Positions 37,004 through 46,979 of a stretch of DNA of 64,000 nt are shown piece after piece. The first letter of the stretch is position 1. Every line of letters begins with the position of its first letter. Location of the stretch: the NCBI RefSeq assembly GCF_001043175.1, contig NZ_CP011494.1, forward strand, positions 2,666,001-2,730,000, in the 5' to 3' direction. The translations under genes were made by a program, and so were the position numbers. The DNA is from Marinobacter psychrophilus. Lineage in GTDB: Bacteria; Pseudomonadota; Gammaproteobacteria; Pseudomonadales; Oleiphilaceae. Under the pieces are notes generated by a model. It saw only the letters and a list, made by a program, of their open reading frames with translations. It made no database searches and was not told where the DNA came from.

Positions 37004-37056
37004 CGTTGCTTGTCCCCGTTTTATTGAAAGGTTTGATCGTTATTAGTCATCGTTAA

Positions 37057-38208
37057 TCAGGCGCGCCCAAAAATTGAGCGAGCAATAATTTCCTTCATAA
37101 TTTCCGACGTACCGCCGTAAATGCGCTGCACGCGGGCATCCGCAAAGGCCCGTGAAATCGGGTACTCACTGGTATAGCCGTAACCGCCAAACAGTTGCAG
37201 GCAGCCATCCGTCACCCGGCACTGCATTTCAGTCGCGCTGTATTTGGCCATAGAGGCCGTCGCAGCATCCAGAGTGCCGGCGACGTATTCGTTGATGCAC
37301 TGATCTACAAAAGCCTTGTTGATGCGGTATTCGGTTTCCATGCGGGCCATTTCAAAACGGGTGTTCTGCAACTGGGCCAACTTCTGGCCAAACAACACCC
37401 GCTCCTGACAGTAAGCAACGGTCAGGTCTAGGGCACCGCGGGCAGCCGCAACGCCCAACGCACCAATCACCAAGCGTTCACGCGCCAGTTCCTGCATCAA
37501 ATAAACAAAGCCTTTGCCGGCCTCGCCTAATAACGCCGACGCTGGCACCCGCATATCCGCAAAGAACAACTCGGAGGTATCACCGGCATGCTGGCCAATT
37601 TTGTCCAGATTGCGACCAACGCCATAACCTTCCAGAGTGGTGTCCACCAGAAACAGGCTGACGCCCTTGGCACCGGCGGAAGGATCGGTTTTGGCGGCCA
37701 CGATCACCATATCCGCGTGCTGGCCATTGGTAATAAAGGTCTTGGAGCCGTTCAGAATGTAGTCGTCGCCATTTTTTACGGCACTGGTGCGCATCGCCTG
37801 CAAATCACTGCCAGCGCCGGGTTCGGTCATGGCAATGGCGCCCACGGCTTCACCGGAAACCATTTTTGGTAGCCACTGCTTTTTTTGCTCGTCGTTGCCC
37901 AAGTGGCTCAGGTAAGGCGCGACAATATCGGAGTGCACCATCACATTGGTGGACAACGCACCAAAACCCATCCGCGCCAGCTCCTCACCCACCACCACCG
38001 AATACTGAAAGGGTGCGCCGCAACCGCCACAGTCCTCGGGCACGTCTACGCACAGCATGCCGGCATCGCCCAGAGTGTTCCAAAGCTTGCGCGGGGCAAT
38101 GCCGTCTTTTTCCCACTGCTCATAGTGAGGTTTGATTTCTTTTTCCAGTGCCTTGATTACCGACTCACGGAATAACGTCAATTCTTCTTGATCGACAGTC
38201 GCAGTCAT
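37057..38208 (-). CDS. Acyl-CoA dehydrogenase (probable short/branched-chain)
   Basis: 383 residues, FAD enzyme of the ACAD fold. AIAMTEPGAGSDLQAMRTSA is the FAD-binding motif, FITNGQHADMVIVAAKT the adjacent strand, and LFGGYGYTSEYPISRAFADARVQRIYGGTSEI the C-terminal cofactor motif. Passing electrons to ETF, it makes an enoyl-CoA. Position between an HSD10-like dehydrogenase and a thiolase suggests 2-methylbutyryl-CoA as substrate; this is inferred from the operon, not from residues. Confidence 0.92.
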   Translation of the reverse strand: MTATVDQEELTLFRESVIKALEKEIKPHYEQWEKDGIAPRKLWNTLGDAGMLCVDVPEDCGGCGAPFQYSVVVGEELARMGFGALSTNVMVHSDIVAPYLSHLGNDEQKKQWLPKMVSGEAVGAIAMTEPGAGSDLQAMRTSAVKNGDDYILNGSKTFITNGQHADMVIVAAKTDPSAGAKGVSLFLVDTTLEGYGVGRNLDKIGQHAGDTSELFFADMRVPASALLGEAGKGFVYLMQELARERLVIGALGVAAARGALDLTVAYCQERVLFGQKLAQLQNTRFEMARMETEYRINKAFVDQCINEYVAGTLDAATASMAKYSATEMQCRVTDGCLQLFGGYGYTSEYPISRAFADARVQRIYGGTSEIMKEIIARSIFGRA

Positions 38209-38245
38209 ACAAACTCCTGCTTATGATAAATTGCTGAAGGGCCGC

Positions 38246-39007
38246 TTATCTCGGGGCCATACGCAAAGCGCTATCAAGACGGATGACTTCGCCATTCAGC
38301 ACCGGGTTACGCACCATCTGGTCTACCATCATGCCAAACTCTTCCGGCTTACCCAGGCGTTTGGGAAACAGCAAAGTTGCCGCCAGGCTGTCTTGTACTT
38401 CCTGCGGCATGCCGGCAATCATCGGCGTCATAAACAGCCCAGGGGCAATGGTATTCACTCGAATACCCTCACGCGCCAGCTCACGAGCAGCCTGCAGAGT
38501 TAAGGCAACAACGCCGCCCTTGGACGCACTGTAGGCCGCCTGACCAACCTGCCCTTCATAGGCCGCGATAGACGCAGTGTTGATGATAACGCCCCGTTCA
38601 CCGTCAGCATTGGGTTCACGCTGAGCCATTTCCGCCGCTGCCAGTCGCAGTATGTTAAAGGTTCCGATCAGATTGACTTGCACCACCTTACTGAAGTTTT
38701 CCAGTGGCAGCGCACCCTCGCGCCCTAGAATTTTACCTGCGGTGGCGACGCCTGCGCAGTTTACGGCAACGCCACAAAAACCATGCGCTTCGTTGGCTTT
38801 GGTAAAAGCTGCTTCGGCACTTGCGGCGGAACTGACGTCACACTCAACAAAGATCCCCCCCAACTCTTTTGCAACAGCTTCACCGCGTTCCTTCTGCAAA
38901 TCGAAGATCGCTACCTTGCAACCCGCTGCCGCCAGCGCCCGCGCTGCGCCTTCGCCAAGGCCAGATGCGCCGCCTGTTACAATGGCTGCTACGTTCTTAA
39001 ATTCCAT
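38246..39007 (-). CDS. HSD10-like SDR, probable 3-hydroxy-2-methylbutyryl-CoA dehydrogenase
   Basis: 253 residues from the ATG at 39007 (GGGAG six bases upstream). SDR motifs: TGGASGLGEG (13-22), NCAG, and YSASK catalytic pair. The long stretches GVIINTASIAAYEGQVGQAA and the C-terminal NGEVIRLDSALRMAP closely follow human HSD17B10 and bacterial type II 3-hydroxyacyl-CoA dehydrogenases, which act on short and 2-methyl-branched substrates in isoleucine degradation. It is first in the minus-strand operon, divergent from liuR across a shared operator. Confidence 0.9.
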   Translation of the reverse strand: MEFKNVAAIVTGGASGLGEGAARALAAAGCKVAIFDLQKERGEAVAKELGGIFVECDVSSAASAEAAFTKANEAHGFCGVAVNCAGVATAGKILGREGALPLENFSKVVQVNLIGTFNILRLAAAEMAQREPNADGERGVIINTASIAAYEGQVGQAAYSASKGGVVALTLQAARELAREGIRVNTIAPGLFMTPMIAGMPQEVQDSLAATLLFPKRLGKPEEFGMMVDQMVRNPVLNGEVIRLDSALRMAPR

Positions 39008-39048
39008 CGGATACTCCCGTTGCTGTAGATAACAATACAATCAAATGC

Positions 39049-39065
39049 TTTACGTTTACGTAAAC
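39049..39065. promoter_or_regulatory. LiuR-type operator, site A
   Basis: TTTACGTTTACGTAAAC, containing the perfect palindrome GTTTACGTAAAC. It lies 34 bp before liuR and 42 bp before the divergent SDR gene. The same motif recurs at 56471 and 58680. MerR proteins such as LiuR bind near-palindromes of this size; the assignment to LiuR is inferred from position. Confidence 0.8.
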
Positions 39066-39098
39066 TTTAACTAACCTGACAAAAAAAGGAAACACTCA

Positions 39099-39512
39099 AT
39101 GGCTGCAAAGAAAACATACAGCATCAGCGAACTGGCTCAGGAGTTTGACGTAACGACCCGTAGCGTTCGCTTTTACGAAGATCAGGGCTTGCTAAAACCC
39201 AGCCGTAAAGGCCAAACCCGCATCTTTAGTTCCAAAGACCGGGTGCGGCTGAAATTAATCCTGCGCGGTAAACGAATGGGACTGTCGCTGGCCGAGACCA
39301 AAGAGTTGTTTGACCTGTGGGACGAAACCACCAGTGGTAATGAAAAACAGCTGTTGCTGATGCTGCAAACTATAAAACGCCGCCGTGAGGCGCTCGCTCA
39401 GCAAAAGGAAGACATCGCGATCGTTGAGATGGAGATGGAAAACGCCGAGGCCCGCTGTCTCGAAGCATTGAGCGAACTGCAAATAAAAAAGCAGACGGCA
39501 ACACAGCACTAA
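39099..39512 (+). CDS. liuR: MerR-family regulator of branched-chain amino acid degradation
   Basis: 137 residues. Winged helix SISELAQEFDVTTRSVRFYEDQGLLKPSR at the N-terminus and a dimerisation coiled coil (about 85-125). No cysteine or histidine metal site is evident, as expected for LiuR rather than metal sensors. In proteobacteria LiuR commonly heads the liu operon and controls leucine and often isoleucine/valine catabolic genes. Here it is the first gene of the operon and has a palindromic operator in its promoter. Confidence 0.92.
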   Translation: MAAKKTYSISELAQEFDVTTRSVRFYEDQGLLKPSRKGQTRIFSSKDRVRLKLILRGKRMGLSLAETKELFDLWDETTSGNEKQLLLMLQTIKRRREALAQQKEDIAIVEMEMENAEARCLEALSELQIKKQTATQH

Positions 39513-39536
39513 CGACCCAATAACAAGGTGACCATC

Positions 39537-40703
39537 ATGAAATCGCAATACTCGGAACTGAACTTCGGCCTTGGCGAAACCCTGGACATGCTGCGCGAGC
39601 AAATCAACGGTTTCGCCACCCGCGAAATTGCACCGCGTGCGGCAGACATTGACCGGTCCAACGAATTCCCCATGGATTTGTGGAAGAAGTTTGGCGACAT
39701 GGGCCTGCTCGGCATCACTGTCGACGAGGCCTACGGCGGTTCCGGCATGGGCTACCTGGCCCACGTAATTGCGATGGAAGAAATCAGCCGCGCCTCCGCA
39801 TCGGTAGGTTTGTCGTACGGCGCTCACTCTAATTTGTGTGTGAACCAGATTCACAGCAACGGCACCGAAGAGCAGAAACAGCAATATCTGCCCAAGCTGC
39901 TCAGCGGCGAACACATAGGCGCTTTGGCCATGTCTGAACCCAACTCTGGTTCCGACGTCATCTCCATGAAACTGAGCGCCAAAGACGCCGGTGACCACTA
40001 CGTGCTGAACGGCAATAAAATGTGGATCACCAACGGCCCTGACGCCCACGTTTACGTGATCTACGCCAAAACTGACGTGAAAGCCGGCTCGAAAGGCATC
40101 ACCGCCTTCATCGTAGAACGCGACGCGCCTGGCTTCAGTCGCCACCAGAAACTCGACAAGCTGGGCATGCGCGGCTCCAACACCTGCGAACTGGTGTTTC
40201 AAGATTGCCAAGTACCCAAGGAAAACATCCTTGGCCAACTCGGTGGCGGTGCCCGAGTACTGATGAGCGGCCTCGACTACGAACGCTTGGTACTCGCAGG
40301 TGGCCCGTTGGGTATTATGCAAGCCGCCATGGACGTGGTTGTGCCCTACATCCGCGAACGCAAACAGTTCGGCCAGGCGATCGGCGAATTCGAACTGGTA
40401 CAAGGCAAAGTGGCCGACATGTACACCTACATGAACACCGCCAAATCCTATGTTTACATGGTCGCCCAGTCTGCCGACCGCGGTGAAACCACCCGCAAAG
40501 ACGCCGCCGGTGCAATCCTCTACTCCGCCGAAATGGGGACAAAACTGGCCCTGGACGCGATCCAGCTGCTGGGCGGCAACGGCTACGTCAACGACTACCC
40601 CACCGGCCGCCTGCTGCGCGACGCCAAGCTGTACGAAATCGGGGCCGGCACCTCGGAAATTCGCCGCATGCTGATTGGACGAGAGCTGTTTCTAAACAAG
40701 TAA
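39537..40703 (+). CDS. liuA: Isovaleryl-CoA dehydrogenase
   Basis: 388 residues from the ATG at 39537; an in-frame GTG at 39528 is an alternative but AAGG spacing favours the ATG. FAD-dependent conversion of isovaleryl-CoA to 3-methylcrotonyl-CoA in leucine degradation. [16 protein letters not shown] is the FAD motif. [19 protein letters not shown] contains the catalytic glutamate at the position specific to isovaleryl-CoA dehydrogenases, in the YERLVL stretch. [22 protein letters not shown] closes the cofactor site. The gene lies 24 bp after liuR. Confidence 0.95.
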   Translation: MKSQYSELNFGLGETLDMLREQINGFATREIAPRAADIDRSNEFPMDLWKKFGDMGLLGITVDEAYGGSGMGYLAHVIAMEEISRASASVGLSYGAHSNLCVNQIHSNGTEEQKQQYLPKLLSGEHIGALAMSEPNSGSDVISMKLSAKDAGDHYVLNGNKMWITNGPDAHVYVIYAKTDVKAGSKGITAFIVERDAPGFSRHQKLDKLGMRGSNTCELVFQDCQVPKENILGQLGGGARVLMSGLDYERLVLAGGPLGIMQAAMDVVVPYIRERKQFGQAIGEFELVQGKVADMYTYMNTAKSYVYMVAQSADRGETTRKDAAGAILYSAEMGTKLALDAIQLLGGNGYVNDYPTGRLLRDAKLYEIGAGTSEIRRMLIGRELFLNK

Positions 40704-40710
40704 GACACCA

Positions 40711-40733
40711 GGGACAGATTTAAAATCTGTCCC
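40711..40733. repeat. Palindromic intergenic repeat, copy 3
   Basis: Perfect 11-bp arms GGGACAGATTT and AAATCTGTCCC around a central A, seven bases after the liuA stop. Same family as 16749, 20499 and 51542. A run CCCCTTTT follows, so it could act as a partial terminator. Confidence 0.85.
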
Positions 40734-40762
40734 CTTTTAAACGCACACTCAAATTATGACGA

Positions 40763-40870
40763 GGGGCTGGCGGGGTGTCTTTCCGGGAATGTCTGTGGCC
40801 ATGAATGGCCACAGCGAAGCGCACATGGATGTGCTCGTAGCGGTTCCCGGAAAGACGCCCCGCCAGCCCC
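40763..40870. repeat. 108-bp cloverleaf-like inverted repeat between liuA and liuB
   Basis: Outer arms 40763-40789 and 40844-40870 are 27 bp each and match at 26 positions; the one difference (T against C) keeps a G-U pair in RNA. Two further hairpins lie inside: TGTGGCCAT-GA-ATGGCCACA (40794-40813) and GCACAT-GG-ATGTGC (40821-40834). The fold is a three-way junction. It looks like a non-autonomous repeat element; no coding potential. Confidence 0.85.
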
Positions 40871-40898
40871 GCCGCCCCGAAACTCGAGGCCAGGAAAC

Positions 40899-42506
40899 AT
40901 GACAATACTCCAAAGCAAAATCAACTCCAGATCTGAAGAATTTCAGGCCAAACACCAATCCATGACAGACGCCGTAGCCGACCTGCGAGAAAAAGTTGCC
41001 ACTATTCAGCAAGGCGGCGGCCCCAGCTACCAGGAACGCCACATTGCCCGTGGCAAATTGCTGCCCCGGGAACGTATTAACCGCTTGTTGGACGACGGCT
41101 CGCCGTTCCTCGAAATCGGCCAGCTCGCTGCATATGACGTCTATGAAGACAACATACCCGCCGCCGGTCTGGTTGCCGGTATAGGCCGCGTTAACGGCAC
41201 CGAATGCATGATCATCGCGAACGACGCCACCGTAAAAGGCGGCTCCTACTACCCGCTGACCGTTAAGAAACACCTGCGGGCCCAGGAAATCGCCCTTGCC
41301 AACCGCCTGCCCTGTATCTACCTGGTAGACTCCGGCGGCGCCTACCTGCCGCGCCAGGATGAAGTGTTCCCTGATCGTGATCACTTCGGCCGCATATTTT
41401 ATAATCAGGCCCGCATGTCTGCCGAAGACATCCCCCAAATTGCCGTGGTGATGGGTTTGTGCACCGCCGGCGGCGCTTACGTTCCGGCCATGGCCGACGA
41501 ATCCATCATCGTGCGCAACCAGGGCACCATCTTTCTGGCCGGCCCGCCACTGGTCAAAGCCGCCACCGGTGAAGTGGTCAGCGCCGAAGATCTGGGCGGT
41601 GCCGACGTACACTGCAAAGTGTCCGGTGTGGCCGACCATTACGCCGAAAATGACGCCCACGCCTTAGACATCGCGCGCCGCTGCGTGTCTAACCTGAACC
41701 GCCGTAAACCCGCAGACGTGCAAATTCGCAAACCCAAGGCGCCCCTGTTCGACGCCAGCGAAATTTACGGCATTGTCGGCACCGACCTGCGCAAACAGTT
41801 TGACGTGCGCGACGTCATCGCCCGCGTTGTCGACGGCTCAGAATTCGACGAATTCAAACGCTATTACGGTCAGACCCTGGTCACCGGCTTTGCCCATGTG
41901 CACGGCTATCCGGTAGGCATTATTGCCAACAACGGCATACTGTTCAGCGAATCCGCCCAAAAAGGCGCCCACTTCATAGAGCTTTGCTGCCAGCGCAATA
42001 TTCCACTGCTGTTCCTGCAAAATGTGACCGGCTTTATGGTGGGCCAGAAGCACGAAGCCGAAGGCATTGCCAAACACGGCGCCAAAATGGTGATGGCCGT
42101 CGCTTGCGCCAACGTGCCAAAAATTACCGTACTGATCGGCGGCAGTTTCGGCGCAGGAAACTACGGCATGTGCGGCCGCGCCTACAGCCCCGATTTCCTG
42201 TGGATGTGGCCTAACGCCCGCATTTCCGTAATGGGTGGCGAACAAGCTGCCGGTGTACTCGCACAGGTTCGCCGCGACGGCATGGAACGCAATGGCGAAA
42301 CCTGGAGCCAGGACGACGAAGCCGCGTTTAAACGACCGATTATTGACACCTACGAACACCAGGGCCACCCCTACTTCGCCAGTGCCCGCCTGTGGGACGA
42401 CGGCGTGATAGACCCAGCCCAAACCCGTGAAGTAGTGGCTCTGAGTCTGTCGGCCACACTTAACCGCCCCGCCCAGCCAACACGCTTCGGCGTGTTCCGC
42501 ATGTAA
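40899..42506 (+). CDS. liuB: Methylcrotonyl-CoA carboxylase, carboxyltransferase (beta) subunit
   Basis: 535 residues. It transfers carboxyl from biotin to 3-methylcrotonyl-CoA, forming 3-methylglutaconyl-CoA. The N-terminal half has the acyl-CoA site ([33 protein letters not shown]). The C-terminal half has the biotin-side site ([27 protein letters not shown]). The length and the [12 protein letters not shown] end are those of MCC rather than propionyl-CoA carboxylase. It follows liuA after a 195-bp gap filled by two repeat elements. Confidence 0.95.
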   Translation: MTILQSKINSRSEEFQAKHQSMTDAVADLREKVATIQQGGGPSYQERHIARGKLLPRERINRLLDDGSPFLEIGQLAAYDVYEDNIPAAGLVAGIGRVNGTECMIIANDATVKGGSYYPLTVKKHLRAQEIALANRLPCIYLVDSGGAYLPRQDEVFPDRDHFGRIFYNQARMSAEDIPQIAVVMGLCTAGGAYVPAMADESIIVRNQGTIFLAGPPLVKAATGEVVSAEDLGGADVHCKVSGVADHYAENDAHALDIARRCVSNLNRRKPADVQIRKPKAPLFDASEIYGIVGTDLRKQFDVRDVIARVVDGSEFDEFKRYYGQTLVTGFAHVHGYPVGIIANNGILFSESAQKGAHFIELCCQRNIPLLFLQNVTGFMVGQKHEAEGIAKHGAKMVMAVACANVPKITVLIGGSFGAGNYGMCGRAYSPDFLWMWPNARISVMGGEQAAGVLAQVRRDGMERNGETWSQDDEAAFKRPIIDTYEHQGHPYFASARLWDDGVIDPAQTREVVALSLSATLNRPAQPTRFGVFRM

Positions 42507-42519
42507 CGGGGGAATGACC

Positions 42520-43365
42520 ATGACCGAACCAAATTCTGTCCCGAACCCGGCGCCTAACTCTGCCCAAAATCGAGCTGTTGTGATCCACACCCGCAGCCCC
42601 GGTGTGACCGAGGTGGTGTTAAACCGCCCTGAAAAACGCAACGCCTTTGATGACGTGATCATCAGCCAGTTGATTGCCGCGTTCGAACAGATCGGGCAAG
42701 ACAGCAGCACAAACGTGGTGGTACTGCGTTCCGAAGGCAAACACTTTTCCGCCGGAGCGGATCTGGGCTGGATGCGGCGCATGGCCGACAACAGCCAACA
42801 GGAAAACCTGAACGATTCGCGGCAGCTCGCGCGCCTGATGTCGGTGCTGAACAGCCTGCCACAGCCTGTGATCGGGCTGGTTCAGGGTGCCGCTTTTGGC
42901 GGTGCCGTAGGCCTTGCAGCCTGCTGCGATATGGTGATCGCAACCGAACAAAGCACATTCTGCTTAAGCGAAGTGAAGCTGGGGCTGATTCCAGCCGTGA
43001 TCAGCCCGTACGTGGTGCGTGCCATCGGCGAACGCCAGGCACGGCGATATTTTCTGACGGCGGAAGTATTCAACGCCCATCAGGCCTGCGAGTTTGGGCT
43101 GGTCCACATGGTGGCGAGCGACAACGACGACCTGCAAACCCGCTGCGACCGAATGCTGCAGCAGCTGGCCGGCAATGGCCCGCAAGCCATGGGCGCCGCC
43201 AAAGCACTCATTTTTGCCGTCAGCCAACAGCCACTGAGTGCAGACGTGATTGAAGATACGGCCCAACGCATTGCTGATATCCGCGTGGGACAAGAAGGCC
43301 AGGAAGGCCTTGCCGCTTTCCTTGAAAAACGTGCCGCCAGCTGGGTTCCGGAGGACCAACACTGA
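42520..43365 (+). CDS. liuC: Methylglutaconyl-CoA hydratase
   Basis: 281 residues from the ATG at 42520 (GGGGG seven bases upstream; the ATG at 42514 is too close to it). Crotonase fold. Oxyanion-hole segments are HFSAGADLGWMRRM (near 72-85) and GAAFGGAVGLAACCDMVIA (near 117-135). SEVKLGLIPAVISPYVVRAIG is typical of the leucine-pathway hydratase that makes 3-hydroxy-3-methylglutaryl-CoA. The first 20 residues are Pro/Asn-rich and variable. Its stop overlaps the liuD start (TGATG). Confidence 0.93.
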   Translation: MTEPNSVPNPAPNSAQNRAVVIHTRSPGVTEVVLNRPEKRNAFDDVIISQLIAAFEQIGQDSSTNVVVLRSEGKHFSAGADLGWMRRMADNSQQENLNDSRQLARLMSVLNSLPQPVIGLVQGAAFGGAVGLAACCDMVIATEQSTFCLSEVKLGLIPAVISPYVVRAIGERQARRYFLTAEVFNAHQACEFGLVHMVASDNDDLQTRCDRMLQQLAGNGPQAMGAAKALIFAVSQQPLSADVIEDTAQRIADIRVGQEGQEGLAAFLEKRAASWVPEDQH

Positions 43366-45371
43366 TGTTTACAAAGATACTGATCGCCAACCGCGGCGAA
43401 ATCGCCTGCCGGATTATAGAAACCGCTCACGCCATGGGTATCCGCTGTGTGGCTGTCTATTCCGATGCCGACGCCAACGCCCGCCACGTGGCCATGGCCG
43501 ACGAGGCCTTTCGCATCGGTCCCGCCGCCAGCTCTGAAAGTTATTTGCGCGGTGACATCATTATCGAGGTCGCGCTGAAAAGTGGGGCTCAGGCCATTCA
43601 CCCCGGTTACGGATTTTTGTCCGAAAATACCGGCTTTGCCGAGTCCTGCGAGACTAACAATCTGGTGTTTATTGGCCCACCCTCCTCGGCCATCGCTGCC
43701 ATGGGTTCCAAATCCGCCGCCAAGGAAATTATGGGCAAAGCCGGCGTGCCGTTGGTGCCAGGCTACCACGGTGCTGACCAGGCACTGGAAACCTTGCGCG
43801 CCGAAGCCGAAAAATGCGGTTTCCCGCTGCTACTGAAAGCCGTTGCCGGCGGCGGCGGCAAAGGTATGCGAGTAGTGACTCACATGGGCGAGTTTGATGA
43901 AGCCCTGGCCGCCGCCCAGCGTGAATCTAAAAACGCGTTCGGCAACCCGGATATGCTGATCGAGCGCTATCTGACCCAGCCCCGCCACGTGGAAATCCAG
44001 GTGTTTTGCGACCAGCACGGCAACGGCGTGTATCTGGCCGAGCGCGACTGCTCGGTACAACGGCGCCACCAGAAAGTGCTGGAGGAAGCCCCCGCACCCG
44101 GTCTGAGTGATGACACCCGCAAGGCCATGGGTGAAGCCGCTGTAACCGCCGCCAAAGCGATACATTACGTTGGCGCCGGCACCGTTGAATTTCTCTACGA
44201 CGTCGACGGCTCGTTCTTCTTTATGGAAATGAACACCCGGTTGCAAGTAGAGCACCCGGTCACCGAAATGGTCACCGGCCAGGATCTGGTGGAATGGCAA
44301 TTGAAAGTGGCCTGGGGCGACCTGCTGCCACTGGCGCAAGACGAGGTAAAAACCCGTGGTCACGCACTGGAAGCCCGGATTTACGCCGAAGACCCGGATC
44401 AGGACTTTCTGCCCGCCACCGGCACCCTGCGTTATTTAACCACGCCCGATGAAAACGCACACGTGCGGGTAGACACCGGCGTGACCGAAGGCGACGAAAT
44501 CAGCATTCATTACGACCCGATGATTGCCAAACTGATTGTCTGGGATGAAACCCGGGAACAAGCCATTAACCGAATGGTGCAGGCACTGGAGAGCTACCGC
44601 ATCGCAGGCGTGAAAACCAACATCCGCTTCTTGCACGCTCTGGCCGATGCCCAGCCCTTCCGCGAGGCAAAGCTGACCACCGGGTTCATCGACGACCACC
44701 ACGATTTGCTGTTCCCGAAATCACGGCTAGACACTCAAAAAGCCCTGGTACTGGCCGCTGGCTTCGTACTGGAGCAGCGTAAAGCCGGTGAAGTAAACGC
44801 CCAGGATCCCTGGTCGCCATTCGGCCGCCAAAACAGCTGGCGCATGAATTCGGAATACGCTCAACCATTGCAGTTCAAAGTGGGCGACGACATCCACGAG
44901 CTGAAGGTGTTGGAGCAAGACGACGGTTATCAGGTCACGGTAAACGGCAACCTTTACAACTTGAATGCCCGGCTCGACGATGATCACCTGCAAGCGGTGG
45001 TTAACGGTCACCGTCTGAGCGTGCACGGCAACCTGCATAAGGATCAACTGGTTTTGTTCCATCAAGGGCAAACCTTCCCGTGTGTGGTCTATCGTGAAAC
45101 CTACGGCTTTGAAGAAATGGCCAGCGAAGGCAGCTTGGCCGCACCCATGAACGGTGCAGTAGTGGCGATTCAGGCCAAAGTAGGCGATAAAGTAGTCAGC
45201 GGCCAAACTCTGGTGATTATGGAAGCCATGAAAATGGAGCACGCCATTAAGGCGCCATCAGACGGCGTAGTAACCGACATCTTCTACGCCGAGGGTGACC
45301 AGGTGGCGGAAGGCGCAGAATTGATTGCAGTGCAAGTAGAAACTGAGAGCGAGCAACAGGAGGCAGGCTAA
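43365..45371 (+). CDS. liuD: Methylcrotonyl-CoA carboxylase, biotin-containing (alpha) subunit
   Basis: 668 residues. The biotin carboxylase domain (1-445) has [14 protein letters not shown] at the start, the ATP-grasp glycine loop [13 protein letters not shown], and catalytic [20 protein letters not shown] linker domain and a C-terminal BCCP domain follow, with the biotinylated lysine in [12 protein letters not shown] (about 622-633). It works with LiuB in an alpha6-beta6 complex. The 1-base overlaps with both neighbours show tight coupling. Confidence 0.95.
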   Translation: MFTKILIANRGEIACRIIETAHAMGIRCVAVYSDADANARHVAMADEAFRIGPAASSESYLRGDIIIEVALKSGAQAIHPGYGFLSENTGFAESCETNNLVFIGPPSSAIAAMGSKSAAKEIMGKAGVPLVPGYHGADQALETLRAEAEKCGFPLLLKAVAGGGGKGMRVVTHMGEFDEALAAAQRESKNAFGNPDMLIERYLTQPRHVEIQVFCDQHGNGVYLAERDCSVQRRHQKVLEEAPAPGLSDDTRKAMGEAAVTAAKAIHYVGAGTVEFLYDVDGSFFFMEMNTRLQVEHPVTEMVTGQDLVEWQLKVAWGDLLPLAQDEVKTRGHALEARIYAEDPDQDFLPATGTLRYLTTPDENAHVRVDTGVTEGDEISIHYDPMIAKLIVWDETREQAINRMVQALESYRIAGVKTNIRFLHALADAQPFREAKLTTGFIDDHHDLLFPKSRLDTQKALVLAAGFVLEQRKAGEVNAQDPWSPFGRQNSWRMNSEYAQPLQFKVGDDIHELKVLEQDDGYQVTVNGNLYNLNARLDDDHLQAVVNGHRLSVHGNLHKDQLVLFHQGQTFPCVVYRETYGFEEMASEGSLAAPMNGAVVAIQAKVGDKVVSGQTLVIMEAMKMEHAIKAPSDGVVTDIFYAEGDQVAEGAELIAVQVETESEQQEAG

Positions 45372-46282
45372 TGGCCTTTCCCAAGCGTGTAAGACTGGTA
45401 GAAATGAGCCCCCGCGATGGCTTGCAGAACGAGCCCGGCCCGGTGATTCCTACCGCAGTAAAAGCTCGGCTGATCAAGCGTTTGGTAGAGTGCGGGCTTA
45501 CCCATGTGGAAGCTGCCAGCTTTGTATCACCACGCTGGGTGCCGCAAATGGCTGACGCCAGCGACGTGATGGCACTGATCGAGCGCAAGCCCGGTGTGTG
45601 CTATGCAGCGCTAACACCCAACCTGCGTGGTTTTGAAGGCGCGCTCGCCGCGGGCGCTGGAGAAGTGGCCGTGTTTGGCGCAGCCTCAGAATCGTTCAGC
45701 CAGAAAAACATCAACTGCTCCATCGCCGAAAGCCTTGAGCGCTTTTTTCCAGTCATAGAAGCCGCAAAGCACAACGGCATTCCAGTGCGTGGCTACGTGT
45801 CCACCGTGCTGGGCTGCCCTTACGAAGGCGAGATTGCCCCGGCCAAAGTAGCCGAAGTGGCCAAAGCCCTGTTTGACATGGGCTGCCATGAAATTTCACT
45901 CGGCGACACCATTGGCACCGGCACCCCGGTCAAGGCCAAGCGTATGCTCGAAGCCGTTGCCCGTCAGGTTCCGGTTGAACATCTGGCGGCACACTTTCAC
46001 GACACCTACGGCCAGGCCTTGGCCAATCTGTACGCGGTGCTAGAAGAAGGCGTGGCGGTGATAGATGCCTCTGTGGCCGGCCTGGGTGGTTGCCCCTATG
46101 CCAAAGGTGCCTCTGGCAATGTGGCCACCGAAGACGTGCTGTACATGCTGGATGGGCTGGGCATTGAAACCGGCGTTGATCTGCGCCAACTGGTGGCGAC
46201 AGGCAATTGGATCAGCTATCGCCTGAAGCGCCGCAACGGCTCCAAGGTTGGACTGGCCCTGGCAGAAGCTGACTCTCGCTAA
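45371..46282 (+). CDS. liuE: Hydroxymethylglutaryl-CoA lyase
   Basis: 303 residues, TIM-barrel DRE-TIM family. It splits HMG-CoA into acetyl-CoA and acetoacetate, ending the leucine pathway. The N-terminal metal and catalytic segment is [15 protein letters not shown] (with Arg and Asp of the RDG motif). The flexible catalytic-cysteine loop is [14 protein letters not shown] (near 233-246). [12 protein letters not shown] holds metal-binding histidines. The start overlaps the liuD stop by one base. Confidence 0.95.
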   Translation: MAFPKRVRLVEMSPRDGLQNEPGPVIPTAVKARLIKRLVECGLTHVEAASFVSPRWVPQMADASDVMALIERKPGVCYAALTPNLRGFEGALAAGAGEVAVFGAASESFSQKNINCSIAESLERFFPVIEAAKHNGIPVRGYVSTVLGCPYEGEIAPAKVAEVAKALFDMGCHEISLGDTIGTGTPVKAKRMLEAVARQVPVEHLAAHFHDTYGQALANLYAVLEEGVAVIDASVAGLGGCPYAKGASGNVATEDVLYMLDGLGIETGVDLRQLVATGNWISYRLKRRNGSKVGLALAEADSR

Positions 46283-46335
46283 TGGCGCGACATGCCTAAT
46301 ACCTGACACCTAATACATGAAACGAAGGACCTGAC

Positions 46336-46914
46336 ATGAACCAGAACAACAATGCTGTCGCTCTCGATCTACCCATTCCCGAAATCGCCGAGCTACCGGA
46401 CGACGTTCGCAAATACTTTGAAATTTGCCAGGAAAAGCTGGGCATGATCCCAAACGTATTGACCGCCTACAGCCAGAACCTGAAACAGCTGGATGGTTTT
46501 TCCCGTCTTTATAACGAGCTGATGATGGGCGAAGGCGAGCTTAGCAAGCTGGAGCGCGAAATGGTGGCCGTGGTGGTGTCCGCGGAGAACAAATGCTTTT
46601 ACTGCTTGGTGGCCCACGGCGCCGCGGTGCGTGTACTAAGTGGCGACCCGACGTTAGGCGAGCACTTGGTGATGAACTACCGGACCGCAACGCTGGATAA
46701 ACGCCAGCGAGCCATGCTGGATTACGCATCACTCCTGACCCGCTCACCCGCCACCGTCGGCGAAGAACAGGTGCATGCCTTGCGCGGCGCTGGCTTTAGT
46801 GACAGCGGCATCTGGGATTTGGGCAACGTGATCGGTTTCTACAACATGTCGAACCGCGTAGCGATCACCAGCGACATGCGACCGAACCCCGAATATCACA
46901 GCAAGGCCCGCTAA
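46336..46914 (+). CDS. AhpD-like peroxidase-related enzyme
   Basis: 192 residues, all-helical AhpD/carboxymuconolactone decarboxylase fold. The redox or proton-relay site is AENKCFYCLVAHG: a C-x2-C followed by His four residues on. Such proteins reduce peroxides or remain unassigned. It lies 53 bp after liuE with its own ribosome-binding region and continues the operon direction; its role in leucine catabolism is unknown, perhaps dealing with peroxide from acyl-CoA oxidation. Confidence 0.85.
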   Translation: MNQNNNAVALDLPIPEIAELPDDVRKYFEICQEKLGMIPNVLTAYSQNLKQLDGFSRLYNELMMGEGELSKLEREMVAVVVSAENKCFYCLVAHGAAVRVLSGDPTLGEHLVMNYRTATLDKRQRAMLDYASLLTRSPATVGEEQVHALRGAGFSDSGIWDLGNVIGFYNMSNRVAITSDMRPNPEYHSKAR

Positions 46915-46979
46915 CAGTAGCATTAACTTTTTAGCCGGTGCGCCGGACCGTCCCGAACAACAATAAATGGAGGCAGACA

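Noticed and set aside
39255..40403. Long minus-strand open frame (about 380 codons) antisense to liuA
   Set aside because: It is the mirror of a strongly conserved acyl-CoA dehydrogenase, has no recognisable domain and no ribosome site; long antisense frames are expected in GC-rich genes.
40749..41660. Minus-strand frame of about 300 codons over liuB and the cloverleaf element
   Set aside because: The C-terminal part is translated repeat sequence and the rest is antisense to a well-supported carboxylase gene.
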